Shown here: positions 50,718-60,236 of the stretch, one piece after another
How the letters are laid out: each line of letters begins with the position of its first letter
Numbering within the stretch: the first letter of the stretch is position 1
NCBI RefSeq assembly: GCF_011440395.1
Contig: NZ_JAAOIX010000007.1
Location: 62,001-126,000 of the forward strand
Length of the DNA stretch: 64,000 bases
Origin: Pseudomaricurvus alcaniphilus
Lineage (GTDB): Bacteria; Pseudomonadota; Gammaproteobacteria; Pseudomonadales; Cellvibrionaceae
Direction: 5' to 3'
Notes under the pieces: model-generated
Told to the model about the DNA's origin: nothing
The model's database searches: none
What the model saw: only the letters and a program-made list of their open reading frames with translations
Translations under genes and position numbers: made by a program

Positions 50718-52097
50718 ATGCCTGATATGCGTGTAATACGGATTGCAACCACCTGCAGAGCCTGCAGCCGGGGCTTTTCCAGCCGGCTGTTCTCCAGGCT
50801 GTTACCCACCTGCCTGATAATTCTTGGCCTCGCGTTATCGGCCCAGGGCAGCCGGCCCGCACACGCCACTACAGCGGCAGAGGCCACCGATCCCATTGCG
50901 CAAGCGGCAAGCAAGATCGAGTCGCAACTCATCCTCTGGCGGCGCGATATTCACCAGCACCCGGAGCTGGGGTTTCAGGAGCATCGCACCGCCGCACTGG
51001 TCGCCAATCACCTGCGCAACCTGCAGTTCGACGAAGTGCTAACCGGAATCGGCGAAACCGGGGTGGTGGGAATTCTGCACGGCAAGCTGCCAGGCCCGGT
51101 CGTGGCGTTGCGCGCCGATATGGACGCACTGCCCGTGCTGGAGCAGACCGGCCTGGAGTTTGCCTCCACTGCCACTGCCAATTGGCAAGGCCAGCAGGTG
51201 CCGGTCATGCACGCCTGCGGCCACGATGCCCACGTCGCCATTCTAATGGGCGCGGCCAGTGTCCTGAGCCAGCGCCGCGACACTCTGGCGGGAACGGTGA
51301 TGTTTATTTTTCAGCCCGCGGAAGAAGGTTCTGACCACGGCGGTGGCGCCGAGGCCATGCTTGCCGACGGCTTATTCGACCAACATAAGCCCGGCGCTAT
51401 TTTCGCCCTGCACGTAGTCCCGGCCGAACGCGGCAGCCTGCACTATCGCTCCGGCCCCACCGCCGCCAGCGCCGATACATTCCGGGTGGACATGCAGGGC
51501 CAGGGCACTCACGGCGCCATGCCCTGGGGCGGCAGCGACAGTCTTTCGGCGGCGGCCCAGGCGGTATTAGGGATTCAATCCATCATTAGCCGCCGCATCG
51601 ATATCACCCGTGCACCGGCGATCATTTCCGTGGGCAGCTTTCACGCCGGCAACCGCCACAACATAGTACCGTCAAACGCAACCCTGACCGGCACCATCCG
51701 CACCTTTGATGCCGAAGTTCGCAGCCGCATACACCAATTAATTGAAGACGTCGCCTCGGGTGCCGCCAGCAGTTATGGCGTGACCGCCACAACCACTATT
51801 GAACGCGGCTATCCGGTGCTGGTTAACGACCCGTCGCTGGGCCAGAAGATGCTGCCAACACTGCAGCGGCTGGCAGGCGCACAGCTGCACGAAGCGGACC
51901 GGATGACCGGCGCAGAAGACTTCGCTTTTTACGCCCAGCAGGTACCCGGCATGTATATCGGCCTCGGCGCCATGCCGCCGGGCAAACTGCTCTTTAACCA
52001 CGCCCCTGACTTTACCATCGACGAAAGCAGCCTCAAGGTTGGCGTTGTAGTATTGAGCCAGCTGGCGCTGGATTTTCTCGCCCTGCCAGGACAATAG
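50718..52097 (+). CDS. Exported M20-family amidohydrolase
   Basis: The 459-residue protein has an N-terminal hydrophobic segment (LPTCLIILGLALSAQG) and a likely cleavage near PAHA, so it is periplasmic. The catalytic core matches M20D aminoacylase/hippurate hydrolase-like enzymes: RRDIHQHPELGFQEHRTA, ADMDALPV, metal ligands in HACGHDAH, catalytic FQPAEEG, HVVPAERG, dimerisation-lid GTHGAMPWGG and C-terminal FNHAPDF. These enzymes split N-acyl amino acids. It is a single gene. Confidence 0.9.
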   Translation: MPDMRVIRIATTCRACSRGFSSRLFSRLLPTCLIILGLALSAQGSRPAHATTAAEATDPIAQAASKIESQLILWRRDIHQHPELGFQEHRTAALVANHLRNLQFDEVLTGIGETGVVGILHGKLPGPVVALRADMDALPVLEQTGLEFASTATANWQGQQVPVMHACGHDAHVAILMGAASVLSQRRDTLAGTVMFIFQPAEEGSDHGGGAEAMLADGLFDQHKPGAIFALHVVPAERGSLHYRSGPTAASADTFRVDMQGQGTHGAMPWGGSDSLSAAAQAVLGIQSIISRRIDITRAPAIISVGSFHAGNRHNIVPSNATLTGTIRTFDAEVRSRIHQLIEDVASGAASSYGVTATTTIERGYPVLVNDPSLGQKMLPTLQRLAGAQLHEADRMTGAEDFAFYAQQVPGMYIGLGAMPPGKLLFNHAPDFTIDESSLKVGVVVLSQLALDFLALPGQ

Positions 52098-52371
52098 CCA
52101 ATCCGTCGCAAGAGCAAGTAGCACATTACACCTGTTGCGACCGCGCTGCAGAAAACCTGGCGATTATCAGTAGCGCCCTTGATCCAGATCTATCTTTTTA
52201 CGCCACATTGCTGCCAGTATGGGCAGGCTGAGAGGGAGTATGCGGCGCATTCGCAGGTCCCAATCAGGGTATATTTTATCCGGATCAAACAGGCGACTAT
52301 TGGCAGCTATACGCTGCCCAATGCACAGACAATAGCCGGCAATCCGGATCCAGACATCGGGGCCTCAGGCA

Positions 52372-54021
52372 ATGGAAAACATTCACATTTTAATGGCGGG
52401 CCTTACCGCGATTATCCTGTTTATTTTCGGACTGGAGAATTTTTCCCGGGAGATCGAGCGGATCTCCGGTGAACGATTCCGCAAGTCCCTGGCCCGCGCT
52501 ACCAGAGTCCCGCTGGCCGGGGTACTGATCGGCGCGGTAGTAACCGCATTTATTCAATCCAGCTCGGCCACCTCGGTCATTACGATCAGCCTGGTAAATG
52601 CCGGGGTGCTCTCGTTTAAAAGCAGTATCGGCATTATCTTTGGTTCCAATATTGGCACCACAGTTACCGCGCAGCTGGTGGCCTTTAAGCTCACCGCCTA
52701 CGCCCCGCTTATTATCATCATCGGCTTTGCCCTATCACTGACCCGCAATCGCTACTCTATTTTTGGCCGCACCATATTCTATTTCGGCTTTGTGTTTTTC
52801 AGCCTCAACCTGATATCCGCCTCGCTGCAACCGCTGCAGAATAACGATGCCCTGATCCAACTCCTGACCCAGCCACAAAACCCGCTCTTTGCCATTTTAT
52901 TCGGCTGCCTGTTTACCGCCGTGGTGCAATCGAGCTCAGTCACCACCGGCCTGGCAATCATTTTTACCCAGCAGGGAATTCTCAGCCTGGAAAATGCCGT
53001 ACCGCTGATCATGGGCGCCAATATTGGCACCACTGCCACCGCCCTGCTGGCCGTGTTCAGCATGGATATTGCCGCCAAGAAGACCGCACTTGCGCACTTC
53101 TTTTTTAATGTGGGCGGCGTACTGATCTTCACCCCGGTGCTGCTTGTTTTTGGCGACCGCTTGCGTGAAGTCACTATGGACCCCGCCATCGCCCTGGCCA
53201 ATATCCACCTGATTTTCAATGTGGTCACCAGTCTGATCTTTATCGTCCTGATTTCCCCCTTTGGCAAGGCCGTCGACGCCCTGCTGGGTGAAGGCAAAAT
53301 GGACTTTGAACGGCTGCCGCTACCGGTCTACGACAAGGACCAAAACTTTAATCAAATTCGGGAAAACCTGGAAACCGATGGCCAGCAACTGCTCAAGTTT
53401 TTGCAGGAGAATTACAGCACGGTGACCCTGAGTATCGAGACCAACTACAAGGGGATTTACGATGCCGCCGAGAAACGCCTGGAATACATCAGATTTGTCA
53501 AAAAAGAGTACATGAGCTACTTCTCCAAAATAGTCACTACCGTCACCGACCAACAGGATTCCAGGGAGCTGATCCGAATCATCAACCAGTTCGATTACCT
53601 GTTTCAAATCCACGATTCCATATGCGACCTGTTCGAAACCAAAAAGGTCATGCAGGAGCACTTTCTGGAGCTAAAAAGTGACATCCTGCTGCTGGTACGT
53701 GAACTGGCCAGTCAAACCCTCGGCCTGTTCGAGGACATCCACAAGTGCATGAGCAGTGACCAGAAGATTGACCTGCAAAGCCAATCCCGGGAGCTACAAG
53801 AGCAACTCGACGCCGCCAACTTCAAACTGCTGGAGCTGCTGGCCAACCCCCTGCGGCACGATGCCGGCGCCCTGACCAACTTCATTACCTACTCGCAACG
53901 CCTGAAAGACAAGCTGGAAAACTTCTATCGCGCCAAGCGCTTTAACGGCGCAAAAATCACCCCCGTCCCGGCGGCAATAGAGACCAGTGAACCGAATCTG
54001 CCGGCAAACAGTAATGATTAA
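52372..54021 (+). CDS. Na/Pi cotransporter family protein with PhoU-like domain
   Basis: The 549-residue protein has a membrane half (1-310) with the two inverted repeats of the NptA/YjbB family, marked by FIQSSSATSVITISLVNAG and VVQSSSVTTGLAIIFTQQG and by NIGTTVTA and NIGTTATA. The C-terminal half (about 330-530) is helical like PhoU (EYIRFVKKEYMSYFSKIV, LFEDIHKCMSS). E. coli YjbB exports phosphate; related proteins import it with sodium. It opens the ion-homeostasis block. Confidence 0.9.
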   Translation: MENIHILMAGLTAIILFIFGLENFSREIERISGERFRKSLARATRVPLAGVLIGAVVTAFIQSSSATSVITISLVNAGVLSFKSSIGIIFGSNIGTTVTAQLVAFKLTAYAPLIIIIGFALSLTRNRYSIFGRTIFYFGFVFFSLNLISASLQPLQNNDALIQLLTQPQNPLFAILFGCLFTAVVQSSSVTTGLAIIFTQQGILSLENAVPLIMGANIGTTATALLAVFSMDIAAKKTALAHFFFNVGGVLIFTPVLLVFGDRLREVTMDPAIALANIHLIFNVVTSLIFIVLISPFGKAVDALLGEGKMDFERLPLPVYDKDQNFNQIRENLETDGQQLLKFLQENYSTVTLSIETNYKGIYDAAEKRLEYIRFVKKEYMSYFSKIVTTVTDQQDSRELIRIINQFDYLFQIHDSICDLFETKKVMQEHFLELKSDILLLVRELASQTLGLFEDIHKCMSSDQKIDLQSQSRELQEQLDAANFKLLELLANPLRHDAGALTNFITYSQRLKDKLENFYRAKRFNGAKITPVPAAIETSEPNLPANSND

Positions 54022-54129
54022 CTTGCCGGCCGCTGAAAAATAGCTGATATTGCCCTATACCTAGCGATAAAAGACTGGCTGGGGCAAGACCGCAAACCCC
54101 TTGCTCTCGCCCACTAATGGAGAATAACA

Positions 54130-54969
54130 ATGCTGGATACAAACCAGGTTTCAGCGCAGCTCCAGGCCACAGTCGTCGAGTCTCTCAACACCCTGATAGA
54201 GCGCATTCCCAGTATTGCCGGTGCCATTCTGATACTGGTGCTGGGCTGGCTGATTGCCCGGCTGGTGCGCAGCCTCACCATCAAGCTGCTGACTGTATTC
54301 AATCGTTTTATGGAGCGGATACTGTCGGGTCGCACCCGCACAGTGGTGCATTTTTCCAGCGGCGTTACCCAGCTGGTCGCCGAGGTGCTGTTCTGGATCA
54401 TCCTCTTCGTGTTTACCACTGCCGCCCTGCAGACAGCGGGGCTCTCCGCCATTGCCAGCTGGCTGGAGCGAATCGTCGATTTTCTGCCCGCCATTGTCAC
54501 CGGCAGCCTGATTATGCTGATTGGCTATGTGCTCGCCTCGCTGGTAAAGGGCGTCACCTACGTCGCCGCCCACTCCGCCAACCTGGCCGAAGCGGAATTA
54601 TTGAGCCGACTGGCCCAGGCCATTACCCTGGTTACGGCAGCGGTGGTCGGCCTCGACCAGGTCGGGGTGGATGTCACCTTTATTACCACCATTCTCGGCG
54701 TCTCCACCGCCGCCCTGCTGGCCGGCTTTGCCCTGGCCTTCGGCATGGGCGCGCGCACCATGGTCAGCAACCTGATCGCCGCCCACTACCTGCGCGAACT
54801 AGTGGAGCCCGGGCAAAAGATTCGCATTGGCGATTACGAGGGCACGGTGCTGGAGCTGTCCCCCACCACCGTAATTATTGAGAGCACCCACGGCCGCACC
54901 TCGATTCCGGCCAAGCTCTACCACGAACAGGCGGTAGTGGTGTTGCTGGAGGACAGCAGCAATGGATAA
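54130..54969 (+). CDS. Small MscS-like channel with conserved TM-helix repeats
   Basis: The 279-residue protein has about four helices (SIAGAILILVLGWLIARLV, LVAEVLFWIILFVFTTAAL, FLPAIVTGSLIMLIGYVLASLV, GVSTAALLAGFALAFGMGA). The repeated IPxIxGAILILxxGWLIA pattern is that of the conserved TM-helix family. The last helix and the beta segment IRIGDYEGTVLELSPTTVIIES resemble the MscS pore and beta domain. It lacks the large C-terminal cage of MscS. It overlaps the next gene by 8 bp, which suggests a functional link to magnesium transport or its regulation. Confidence 0.82.
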   Translation: MLDTNQVSAQLQATVVESLNTLIERIPSIAGAILILVLGWLIARLVRSLTIKLLTVFNRFMERILSGRTRTVVHFSSGVTQLVAEVLFWIILFVFTTAALQTAGLSAIASWLERIVDFLPAIVTGSLIMLIGYVLASLVKGVTYVAAHSANLAEAELLSRLAQAITLVTAAVVGLDQVGVDVTFITTILGVSTAALLAGFALAFGMGARTMVSNLIAAHYLRELVEPGQKIRIGDYEGTVLELSPTTVIIESTHGRTSIPAKLYHEQAVVVLLEDSSNG

Positions 54970-55861
54970 CAGCAACCCTCTCAGCCTCGCCTTCCTGGAG
55001 CAAAAGCCCGGCGCCGCCGCCTCGGTCCTGCAGGAGTTTAGCGCCGAACGTTTGGCAGAGTTCCTGAGCGAAGTGCCAATCGACATATTGATACCGGTTA
55101 TCGAGAATATGGCGGCCTGGCCGGCGGCCCGCTCGCTGGCGGAAATTCCACCCCATTTAAGTGCCGCCGTATTGCGCAAGCTGCCAGACGCAAAGGCCGA
55201 AACCCTGTTGCGGCTCATCGGCAGCGATCGCTACCAGGCCATTATCAAAAAAATGCCCGCCGCGGTGGCGCGCAAGCTGTACCACAAACTCGCCTACCCG
55301 ATCAGTACAGTGGGTGCCTGGATGGACACGGCGATACCCAGCTTTACCGGCACCACCACCGTGGCTCACTGCCTCGAACAGGTGCGGCAAAACAAGAGCC
55401 ACCTGGGTGGTATTGTCATGGTCATCAACGACAAGCGCGAACTCAGTGGCGTGGTCGATATTGAGCAAATCCTGATCAGTGATAAATCCGAAGCTCTCAA
55501 TCGGCTAATGGACAAAAGTGTGACCGCCATCTCCTCCCGGGCCACGCTGTGGGAAGTGGAACACCACGACGGCTGGATCCACTTTCCCACCTTGCCGGTC
55601 ACCGATCTCGATGGTCATGTGCTGGGCGCACTCACCCACAGCGCCCTGCGCACCGGCACCGCCAAGGCTGTCTACCGCGAGCGCCCGTCCAAATACTCAC
55701 TGTTGACGCATATGACGCGGGCCTATTTTGTCGCCCTCGGCGGCATGATGCACGTGGTGACCGGGGTCGACTCCAGCGCAACCGAGCAGCGCATAACGCC
55801 GGCTCATGGCGGCGAGAAGGAGCCCGCGGAGACGGAATCCTGGGAGCGGCACTATGAGTAA
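54962..55861 (+). CDS. Soluble MgtE-like protein: MgtE N-domain plus CBS, no channel
   Basis: The 299-residue protein aligns in layout with the cytoplasmic half of MgtE: helical N-domain (FLSEVPIDILIPVIENM, KLPDAKAETLLRLIG), then CBS-like repeats (AWMDTAIPSFTGTTTVAHC, GIVMVINDKRELSGVVDIEQIL, LPVTDLDGHVLGALTHSALR). It has no transmembrane channel part. It overlaps the upstream channel gene and the downstream mgtE gene (ATGAGTAA, 8 bp), so all three are translated together. I infer a magnesium-sensing partner of MgtE or of the MscS-like protein. Confidence 0.85.
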   Translation: MDNSNPLSLAFLEQKPGAAASVLQEFSAERLAEFLSEVPIDILIPVIENMAAWPAARSLAEIPPHLSAAVLRKLPDAKAETLLRLIGSDRYQAIIKKMPAAVARKLYHKLAYPISTVGAWMDTAIPSFTGTTTVAHCLEQVRQNKSHLGGIVMVINDKRELSGVVDIEQILISDKSEALNRLMDKSVTAISSRATLWEVEHHDGWIHFPTLPVTDLDGHVLGALTHSALRTGTAKAVYRERPSKYSLLTHMTRAYFVALGGMMHVVTGVDSSATEQRITPAHGGEKEPAETESWERHYE

Positions 55862-57173
55862 CCTTGCAACGCTTGACAGCGCGCAGATCGAGACAGAGCT
55901 GACCCGCAACTTCCTGCTGCGCTACCCGGCAGACGCCGCCCTGAAAATAGAAGCGCTGACGCCGACAGAGGTACTACCCTATCTCACCCCGCAATCCGCC
56001 GAGGTGCTGATCCCGGTCTGGAACAAGCTGGTACCCAGCATCGCCGCCAGATACACATTGCTGCTGCCGCAGCCGCTGGCAACCCGGATACTGAGTGATA
56101 TGCCACCCAATAACGCGGTGCGTATCCTCACCCAGATGCCCCCCGGCAAGCGCCAGGAACAACTGGATCTGCTCAGCCCTGGCATCAGCCAGGAGCTGAC
56201 CCAGCTGATGTCCTATCCGGAGGGCACCGCCGGGCGCCTGATGGACACCCGCATTCCCACCTATCGCGGTACCATGCTGGCCGGGGAGACCCTCGATTCC
56301 CTGCGCGAAACCGGTATGAAAACAGTTCGGGCGCTGTTTATCACCGAGACCGACGGCCGAATTCTCGGCCGGGTGTTACTGCAGGATCTGGCCCTGGCGC
56401 AGCCCTCAGCACACCTGGCGAGCCTGGCACAGCCGGTCAAGGCCACGGTCCAGCCCGTGGCCAGCCAGGAGGAGATTGGAGAGCTGTTTAAACGCTTCTC
56501 GCTGCTGGACCTGCCCGTGGTGGATCTCGATGGCGTTATGCTAGGCGTCATCATGCACACCAGCCTGCTGCAAACCATGCAGGAGAACTCCTCCGCCGAC
56601 ATTCAAACCATGGTCGGTGTCAGCCGTGAAGAGCGGGCGCTGTCGGCGCCACTGTTTGCGGTAAAAAAGCGCATGCCCTGGCTGCAAATCAACCTGTTAA
56701 CCGCGTTTCTCGCCGCTGCGGTGGTGGGTATCTTCGAAAACACAATCGCCCAGTTCACCGCCCTGGCGATACTGCTGCCCGTGGTGGCCGGGCAGTCTGG
56801 TAATGCCGGCGCCCAGGCGCTGGCGGTGACCATGCGCGGTTTGGCGCTGCGGGAAATCACGGTGCGCCACTGGGTCCGGGTTATGTTCAAGGAAGTGCGA
56901 GTGGGTTTTCTCAACGGCCTCAGCATCGCCCTCACTTGTGGCATTGGCGTCTACTTCTGGAGTGGCTCCATCGGCTTGGTGGCCGTGATCAGCATGTCGA
57001 TGGTACTGGCTATGATAGCTGCCGGTTTCGCCGGCGCGGTGGTGCCTATCCTGCTGGTGCGCCTGGGCCAGGATCCGGCCCAGTCATCGTCGATTATTTT
57101 AACCACGGTCACCGACGTGGCTGGCTTTTTTTCATTCCTCGGCATCGCCACTTTGTTAATGAGATACTTGTAG
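55854..57173 (+). CDS. mgtE: Magnesium transporter MgtE
   Basis: The ATG at 55854 (MSNLATLDSAQ) overlaps the upstream gene; 439 residues. N-domain (ILSDMPPNNAVRILTQMP), CBS pair (RALFITETDGRILGRVLLQDL, LPVVDLDGVMLGVIMHTSLL), a plug helix, and five membrane helices from about 275. The channel contains NTIAQFTALAILLPVVAGQSGNAGAQ with the conserved PVVAGQSGN motif, and TTVTDVAGFFSFLGIATLLM with the conserved Asp of the Mg2+ path. MgtE is a Mg2+ channel closed by Mg2+ bound in the cytosolic domain. Confidence 0.93.
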   Translation: MSNLATLDSAQIETELTRNFLLRYPADAALKIEALTPTEVLPYLTPQSAEVLIPVWNKLVPSIAARYTLLLPQPLATRILSDMPPNNAVRILTQMPPGKRQEQLDLLSPGISQELTQLMSYPEGTAGRLMDTRIPTYRGTMLAGETLDSLRETGMKTVRALFITETDGRILGRVLLQDLALAQPSAHLASLAQPVKATVQPVASQEEIGELFKRFSLLDLPVVDLDGVMLGVIMHTSLLQTMQENSSADIQTMVGVSREERALSAPLFAVKKRMPWLQINLLTAFLAAAVVGIFENTIAQFTALAILLPVVAGQSGNAGAQALAVTMRGLALREITVRHWVRVMFKEVRVGFLNGLSIALTCGIGVYFWSGSIGLVAVISMSMVLAMIAAGFAGAVVPILLVRLGQDPAQSSSIILTTVTDVAGFFSFLGIATLLMRYL

Positions 57174-57230
57174 TGCACAGCCGAGTTTCGTTCCCCGAAC
57201 ATTCACTGTAACCCCATCAGGAGATCAAAC

Positions 57231-58061
57231 ATGCAAAACATTTTAGTCATTTGGGAATACGACAACCCCCACGATAATGTACTGAGCAGAATTCGCCACT
57301 TGCTGGGTGACAGCGTGGAGCACTTAACTCTGGTTGGCTACGCCTCTGGCGGTGCTGGTAAAACCGAGGCTGAAGTTCGCACTGCGGCCGGCGAAATAAT
57401 TCCGCAGCCACTGCAGATCGATAAGGTCGTCCTGTCCAGCGCCGACACCCTGGAACAGGACATTATGGCCACCAGCGAGGCGCAAGCGTTCGACCTGCTG
57501 ATCAAATCCGCAGCGCCGAAGACATCCCTGTTTACCACCAGCATCGATGCGAAGCTGTTGCGCCAGTTGCGACTACCGAAATTAATCTGCGCCAACCATC
57601 GACGTAAATCCGGCAATGCGATGCTGGCCACCGTGGACCTGAGCGACGACGCCCTGCAATCGGCCATCAACGACCAGGTGCTGACTGCCGCCGGGGAACT
57701 GTCGAAAAGCCTGCATAAAGAACTGAATATTGCCTATGTCATCCCCATCAAACGCACCGACTATGAACTGGAGTTGAGTGACCCTATGGTGCTGATGAGA
57801 AAACACGGCCCGGCCGCTACGGAAAAACTGAAGCAACTGGCGGCCCGCCACAACCTGCAGTCCGCCAAGCTGCACGTCAGTGCCGGCCTGCCGGAGATTG
57901 AAATAGGGACACTGGCGAAAGCATCCAAGTCCGACCTGGTGGTGGTCGGCAGTGTGGGTCGCAAGGGCCTCAAGGGCCTGCTGCTCGGCAACACCGCTGA
58001 AAGGGTTATAGAAAACCTGAAGAGAGATGTACTTGTTATAAGGCCGACAACGCAGGACTGA
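57231..58061 (+). CDS. Tandem-domain universal stress protein
   Basis: The 276-residue length fits two Usp domains (UspE-like). The first domain (1-130) starts MQNILVIWEYDNP and is divergent. The second (about 130-276) ends with VVVGSVGRKGLKGLLLGNTAERV, the G-2x-G-9x-G(N/S/T) ATP-binding motif, and DVLVIRP. Usp proteins bind ATP and support survival under stress. It follows mgtE by 57 bp with an AGGAGAT ribosome site, so it is probably the last gene of the channel-MgtE unit. Confidence 0.92.
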   Translation: MQNILVIWEYDNPHDNVLSRIRHLLGDSVEHLTLVGYASGGAGKTEAEVRTAAGEIIPQPLQIDKVVLSSADTLEQDIMATSEAQAFDLLIKSAAPKTSLFTTSIDAKLLRQLRLPKLICANHRRKSGNAMLATVDLSDDALQSAINDQVLTAAGELSKSLHKELNIAYVIPIKRTDYELELSDPMVLMRKHGPAATEKLKQLAARHNLQSAKLHVSAGLPEIEIGTLAKASKSDLVVVGSVGRKGLKGLLLGNTAERVIENLKRDVLVIRPTTQD

Positions 58062-58142
58062 TAGCTGCTCGCAGTATCACCGGGAGCGCCCTGCTGTACA
58101 CGCCGGAAAGCGAACCAGGTTGGGGAAAACGCTAGCCTGGTG

Positions 58143-58210
58143 AGCTACCTGATTTCCCGGTAGCTAAACCCGGTGCCGCCAGGACACCGAATGTGCTAGC
58201 GCACATTCGG
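58143..58210 (+). promoter_or_regulatory. Structured RNA region before the DAACS transporter gene
   Basis: AGCTACC and GGTAGCT (58143-58149, 58159-58165) form one stem. GGTG/CACC form a short one. CCGAATGTGC and GCACATTCGG form a 10-bp stem with loop TAGC (58187-58210). The last is strong but has no T-run. It may terminate the usp transcript or lie in the leader of the transporter mRNA. I do not recognise a known riboswitch. Confidence 0.45.
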
Positions 58211-58274
58211 CCTGTCTCGGAGTTAATTCATCATCAGAACCCAGTCAGTAAAGACTGTTATCCAGGACGCCTGC

Positions 58275-59723
58275 ATGGCAAACAGCCAACACTTTCCAGC
58301 CCTGAGCGCCCTTTATCCGCGCTCACTGAAATACCTCAGCCGCCATTTACAGACCCTGGTCAAAGGCCGGCTGTGGCTGCAGGTAATGGTGGGCATGGTG
58401 CTGGGCATTGTGGTCGGTGTCGCCCTAGGCCCCAGCGTCGGCCTGGTAGACCCGGCGCTGGCGGCGACCCTGGGTGACTGGCTGTCACTGCCGGGCAAGC
58501 TGTTCCTCGCCCTGATCCAGATGATGGTTATCCCGCTGGTATTCGCCTCCATCATTCGCGGCCTCGCCGCCACGGAAGACCTGGAGCAGTTGCGCAGTAT
58601 CGGCGTGCGCGTGGTGCTGTATTTTATCGCCACCACCGCGCTCGCGATTGTCATCGGTATCGGCCTCGCCCTGATCATCAAACCCGGCACCTATGTCGAC
58701 AGCCAGGCCCTGCAGGCAACCCTGGGCAGCATCCCGGCGGCCGCTGAGCTGCCGGCCCACAACGGCATCAATATCCAGGAATTGCCGCAAAAAGTGGTCG
58801 CTTTGCTGCCCACCAATCCGCTCAGTTCCATGGTGGAAAGCAATATGCTGCAGGTGGTCATTTTCGCGATAGTCATCGGCATCGCGCTGGTGATGATGCC
58901 GCCGGCACAGGCCAAACCGCTGCTGGACCTGATGGGTTCGCTGCAGGAGGTGTGCATGACGGTGGTGCGCTGGGCCATGCTGCTGGCACCGTTTGCGGTG
59001 TTTGGCCTGCTGGTGCAACTCACCGCCAAACTCGGCCTCAATGCCCTGCTGGGCATGGCGGTCTATGTGGGCACGGTACTGCTGGGCCTGCTGATCATGT
59101 TCGCGGTTTACCTGATTATCCTGTTTGTGGCCGCACGCCAATCGCCCATAAGCTTTATCGTCTCGGTAAAAGAAGTGTTGCTGCTGGCCTTCTCCACCTC
59201 CAGTTCCGCTGCGGTGATGCCCCTGTCCATCAAGACCGCCGAAGAAAAGCTCAAAGTAAGGCCTTCGGTGTCGCAGTTTGTGATCCCGCTGGGAGCCACC
59301 ATCAATATGAATGGCACGGCACTCTACCAGGGTGTGGCGGCGATATTCCTGGCCCAGGTGTTTGGCATCGACATCAGCACTGGCGGTATGGTCCTGCTTA
59401 TTATTACCGCGGTGGGCGCCTCTATCGGTTCCCCGGCCACACCCGGAGTCGGCATTGTCATTCTCGCCATGGTGCTGGGCAGTGTCGGCATACCCGCCTC
59501 GGGCATTGCCCTGATCATGGGCGTTGACCGAATTCTCGACATGAGCCGCACCGCAATCAACGTCGCCGGCGACCTGGTCACCGCCAAACTGATGGACCAA
59601 ATGGTCGGCAGCAAGAGCAACCGCCGCAGCGAAGTGGTGACCGAACTCAGGCAGGAGCGTATTCGCCAGCAAACCGGAGAAGATGTACTGATCAACGGCA
59701 GTCGCGTCGACACCGGCAAGTGA
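58275..59723 (+). CDS. Dicarboxylate/amino acid:cation symporter (DAACS family)
   Basis: The 482-residue protein has eight helices and two re-entrant loops of the GltPh/EAAT fold. Diagnostic motifs: the serine-rich STSSSAAVMPLSIK (loop 1), ATINMNGTALYQG (helix 7, Na+ site NMNGT), SIGSPATPGVGI (loop 2) and MGVDRILDMSRTAINVAGD (helix 8, with the substrate-binding Asp/Arg region). It imports glutamate, aspartate or C4-dicarboxylates with Na+ or H+. It lies between the stress gene and MITE copy 2. Confidence 0.93.
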   Translation: MANSQHFPALSALYPRSLKYLSRHLQTLVKGRLWLQVMVGMVLGIVVGVALGPSVGLVDPALAATLGDWLSLPGKLFLALIQMMVIPLVFASIIRGLAATEDLEQLRSIGVRVVLYFIATTALAIVIGIGLALIIKPGTYVDSQALQATLGSIPAAAELPAHNGINIQELPQKVVALLPTNPLSSMVESNMLQVVIFAIVIGIALVMMPPAQAKPLLDLMGSLQEVCMTVVRWAMLLAPFAVFGLLVQLTAKLGLNALLGMAVYVGTVLLGLLIMFAVYLIILFVAARQSPISFIVSVKEVLLLAFSTSSSAAVMPLSIKTAEEKLKVRPSVSQFVIPLGATINMNGTALYQGVAAIFLAQVFGIDISTGGMVLLIITAVGASIGSPATPGVGIVILAMVLGSVGIPASGIALIMGVDRILDMSRTAINVAGDLVTAKLMDQMVGSKSNRRSEVVTELRQERIRQQTGEDVLINGSRVDTGK

Positions 59724-59786
59724 TGCCGCAGGGCGACCGCATCGGTATTGCTTGATTTTGCGCCGGGCATCAATACTATTGGAGCT

Positions 59787-59955
59787 CTAGGAGCCTGTCG
59801 GACTTAGGTGCCCGTAGCGAGAGAAAGTCCGATTTGAGTCAGTTTTTAACCATTTTTGAGGCGAATAGTGGTTCTATTTAACGAGAAAATGGTTAAAAAA
59901 TGGCCAAGCTCGGCTTTTTCGCAGCAGGGCAACCCTAAGTCCGACAGGCTCCTAG
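59787..59955 (+). mobile_element. 169-bp MITE, copy 2
   Basis: Same length as copy 1 (29267-29435) and its reverse complement except for one base (GGCCAAGCTCGG here, GGCCAAACTCGG in copy 1). Ends are CTAGGAGCCTGTCGGACTTA and its exact inverse. It lies between the DAACS and nhaA genes without breaking either. Near-identity suggests recent movement or homogenisation. The pair in inverse orientation could support inversion of the 30 kb between them. Confidence 0.9.
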
Positions 59956-60236
59956 TGCAGGAGTTGGCGTAATGTCCGGCGCTTACCCAAGGTGTGGACC
60001 TTAGCCAACTGCGCGGCCGACGCAATCCAATCTCCAGTTGTCCACGTAACCACAGCTTGCCTGTCACAAGCAAGCAACGACCAGCGTGCACAATAGGCGC
60101 AGGCGGCGTACCACTGCGGTGACCGGCCGCACCTGCAGATGCCTGCAAACCATTGATCGTGGCATCGACAAACCCTGTGCTCGCAGATTTAGCTGAGCAT
60201 ACAAACCGAATATTATTGAGCTGGTAAAGGCAACTA

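Noticed and set aside
58485-59672. Minus-strand frame of 395 codons
   Set aside because: Antisense to the DAACS transporter gene and composed of His/Gln/Gly-rich sequence.
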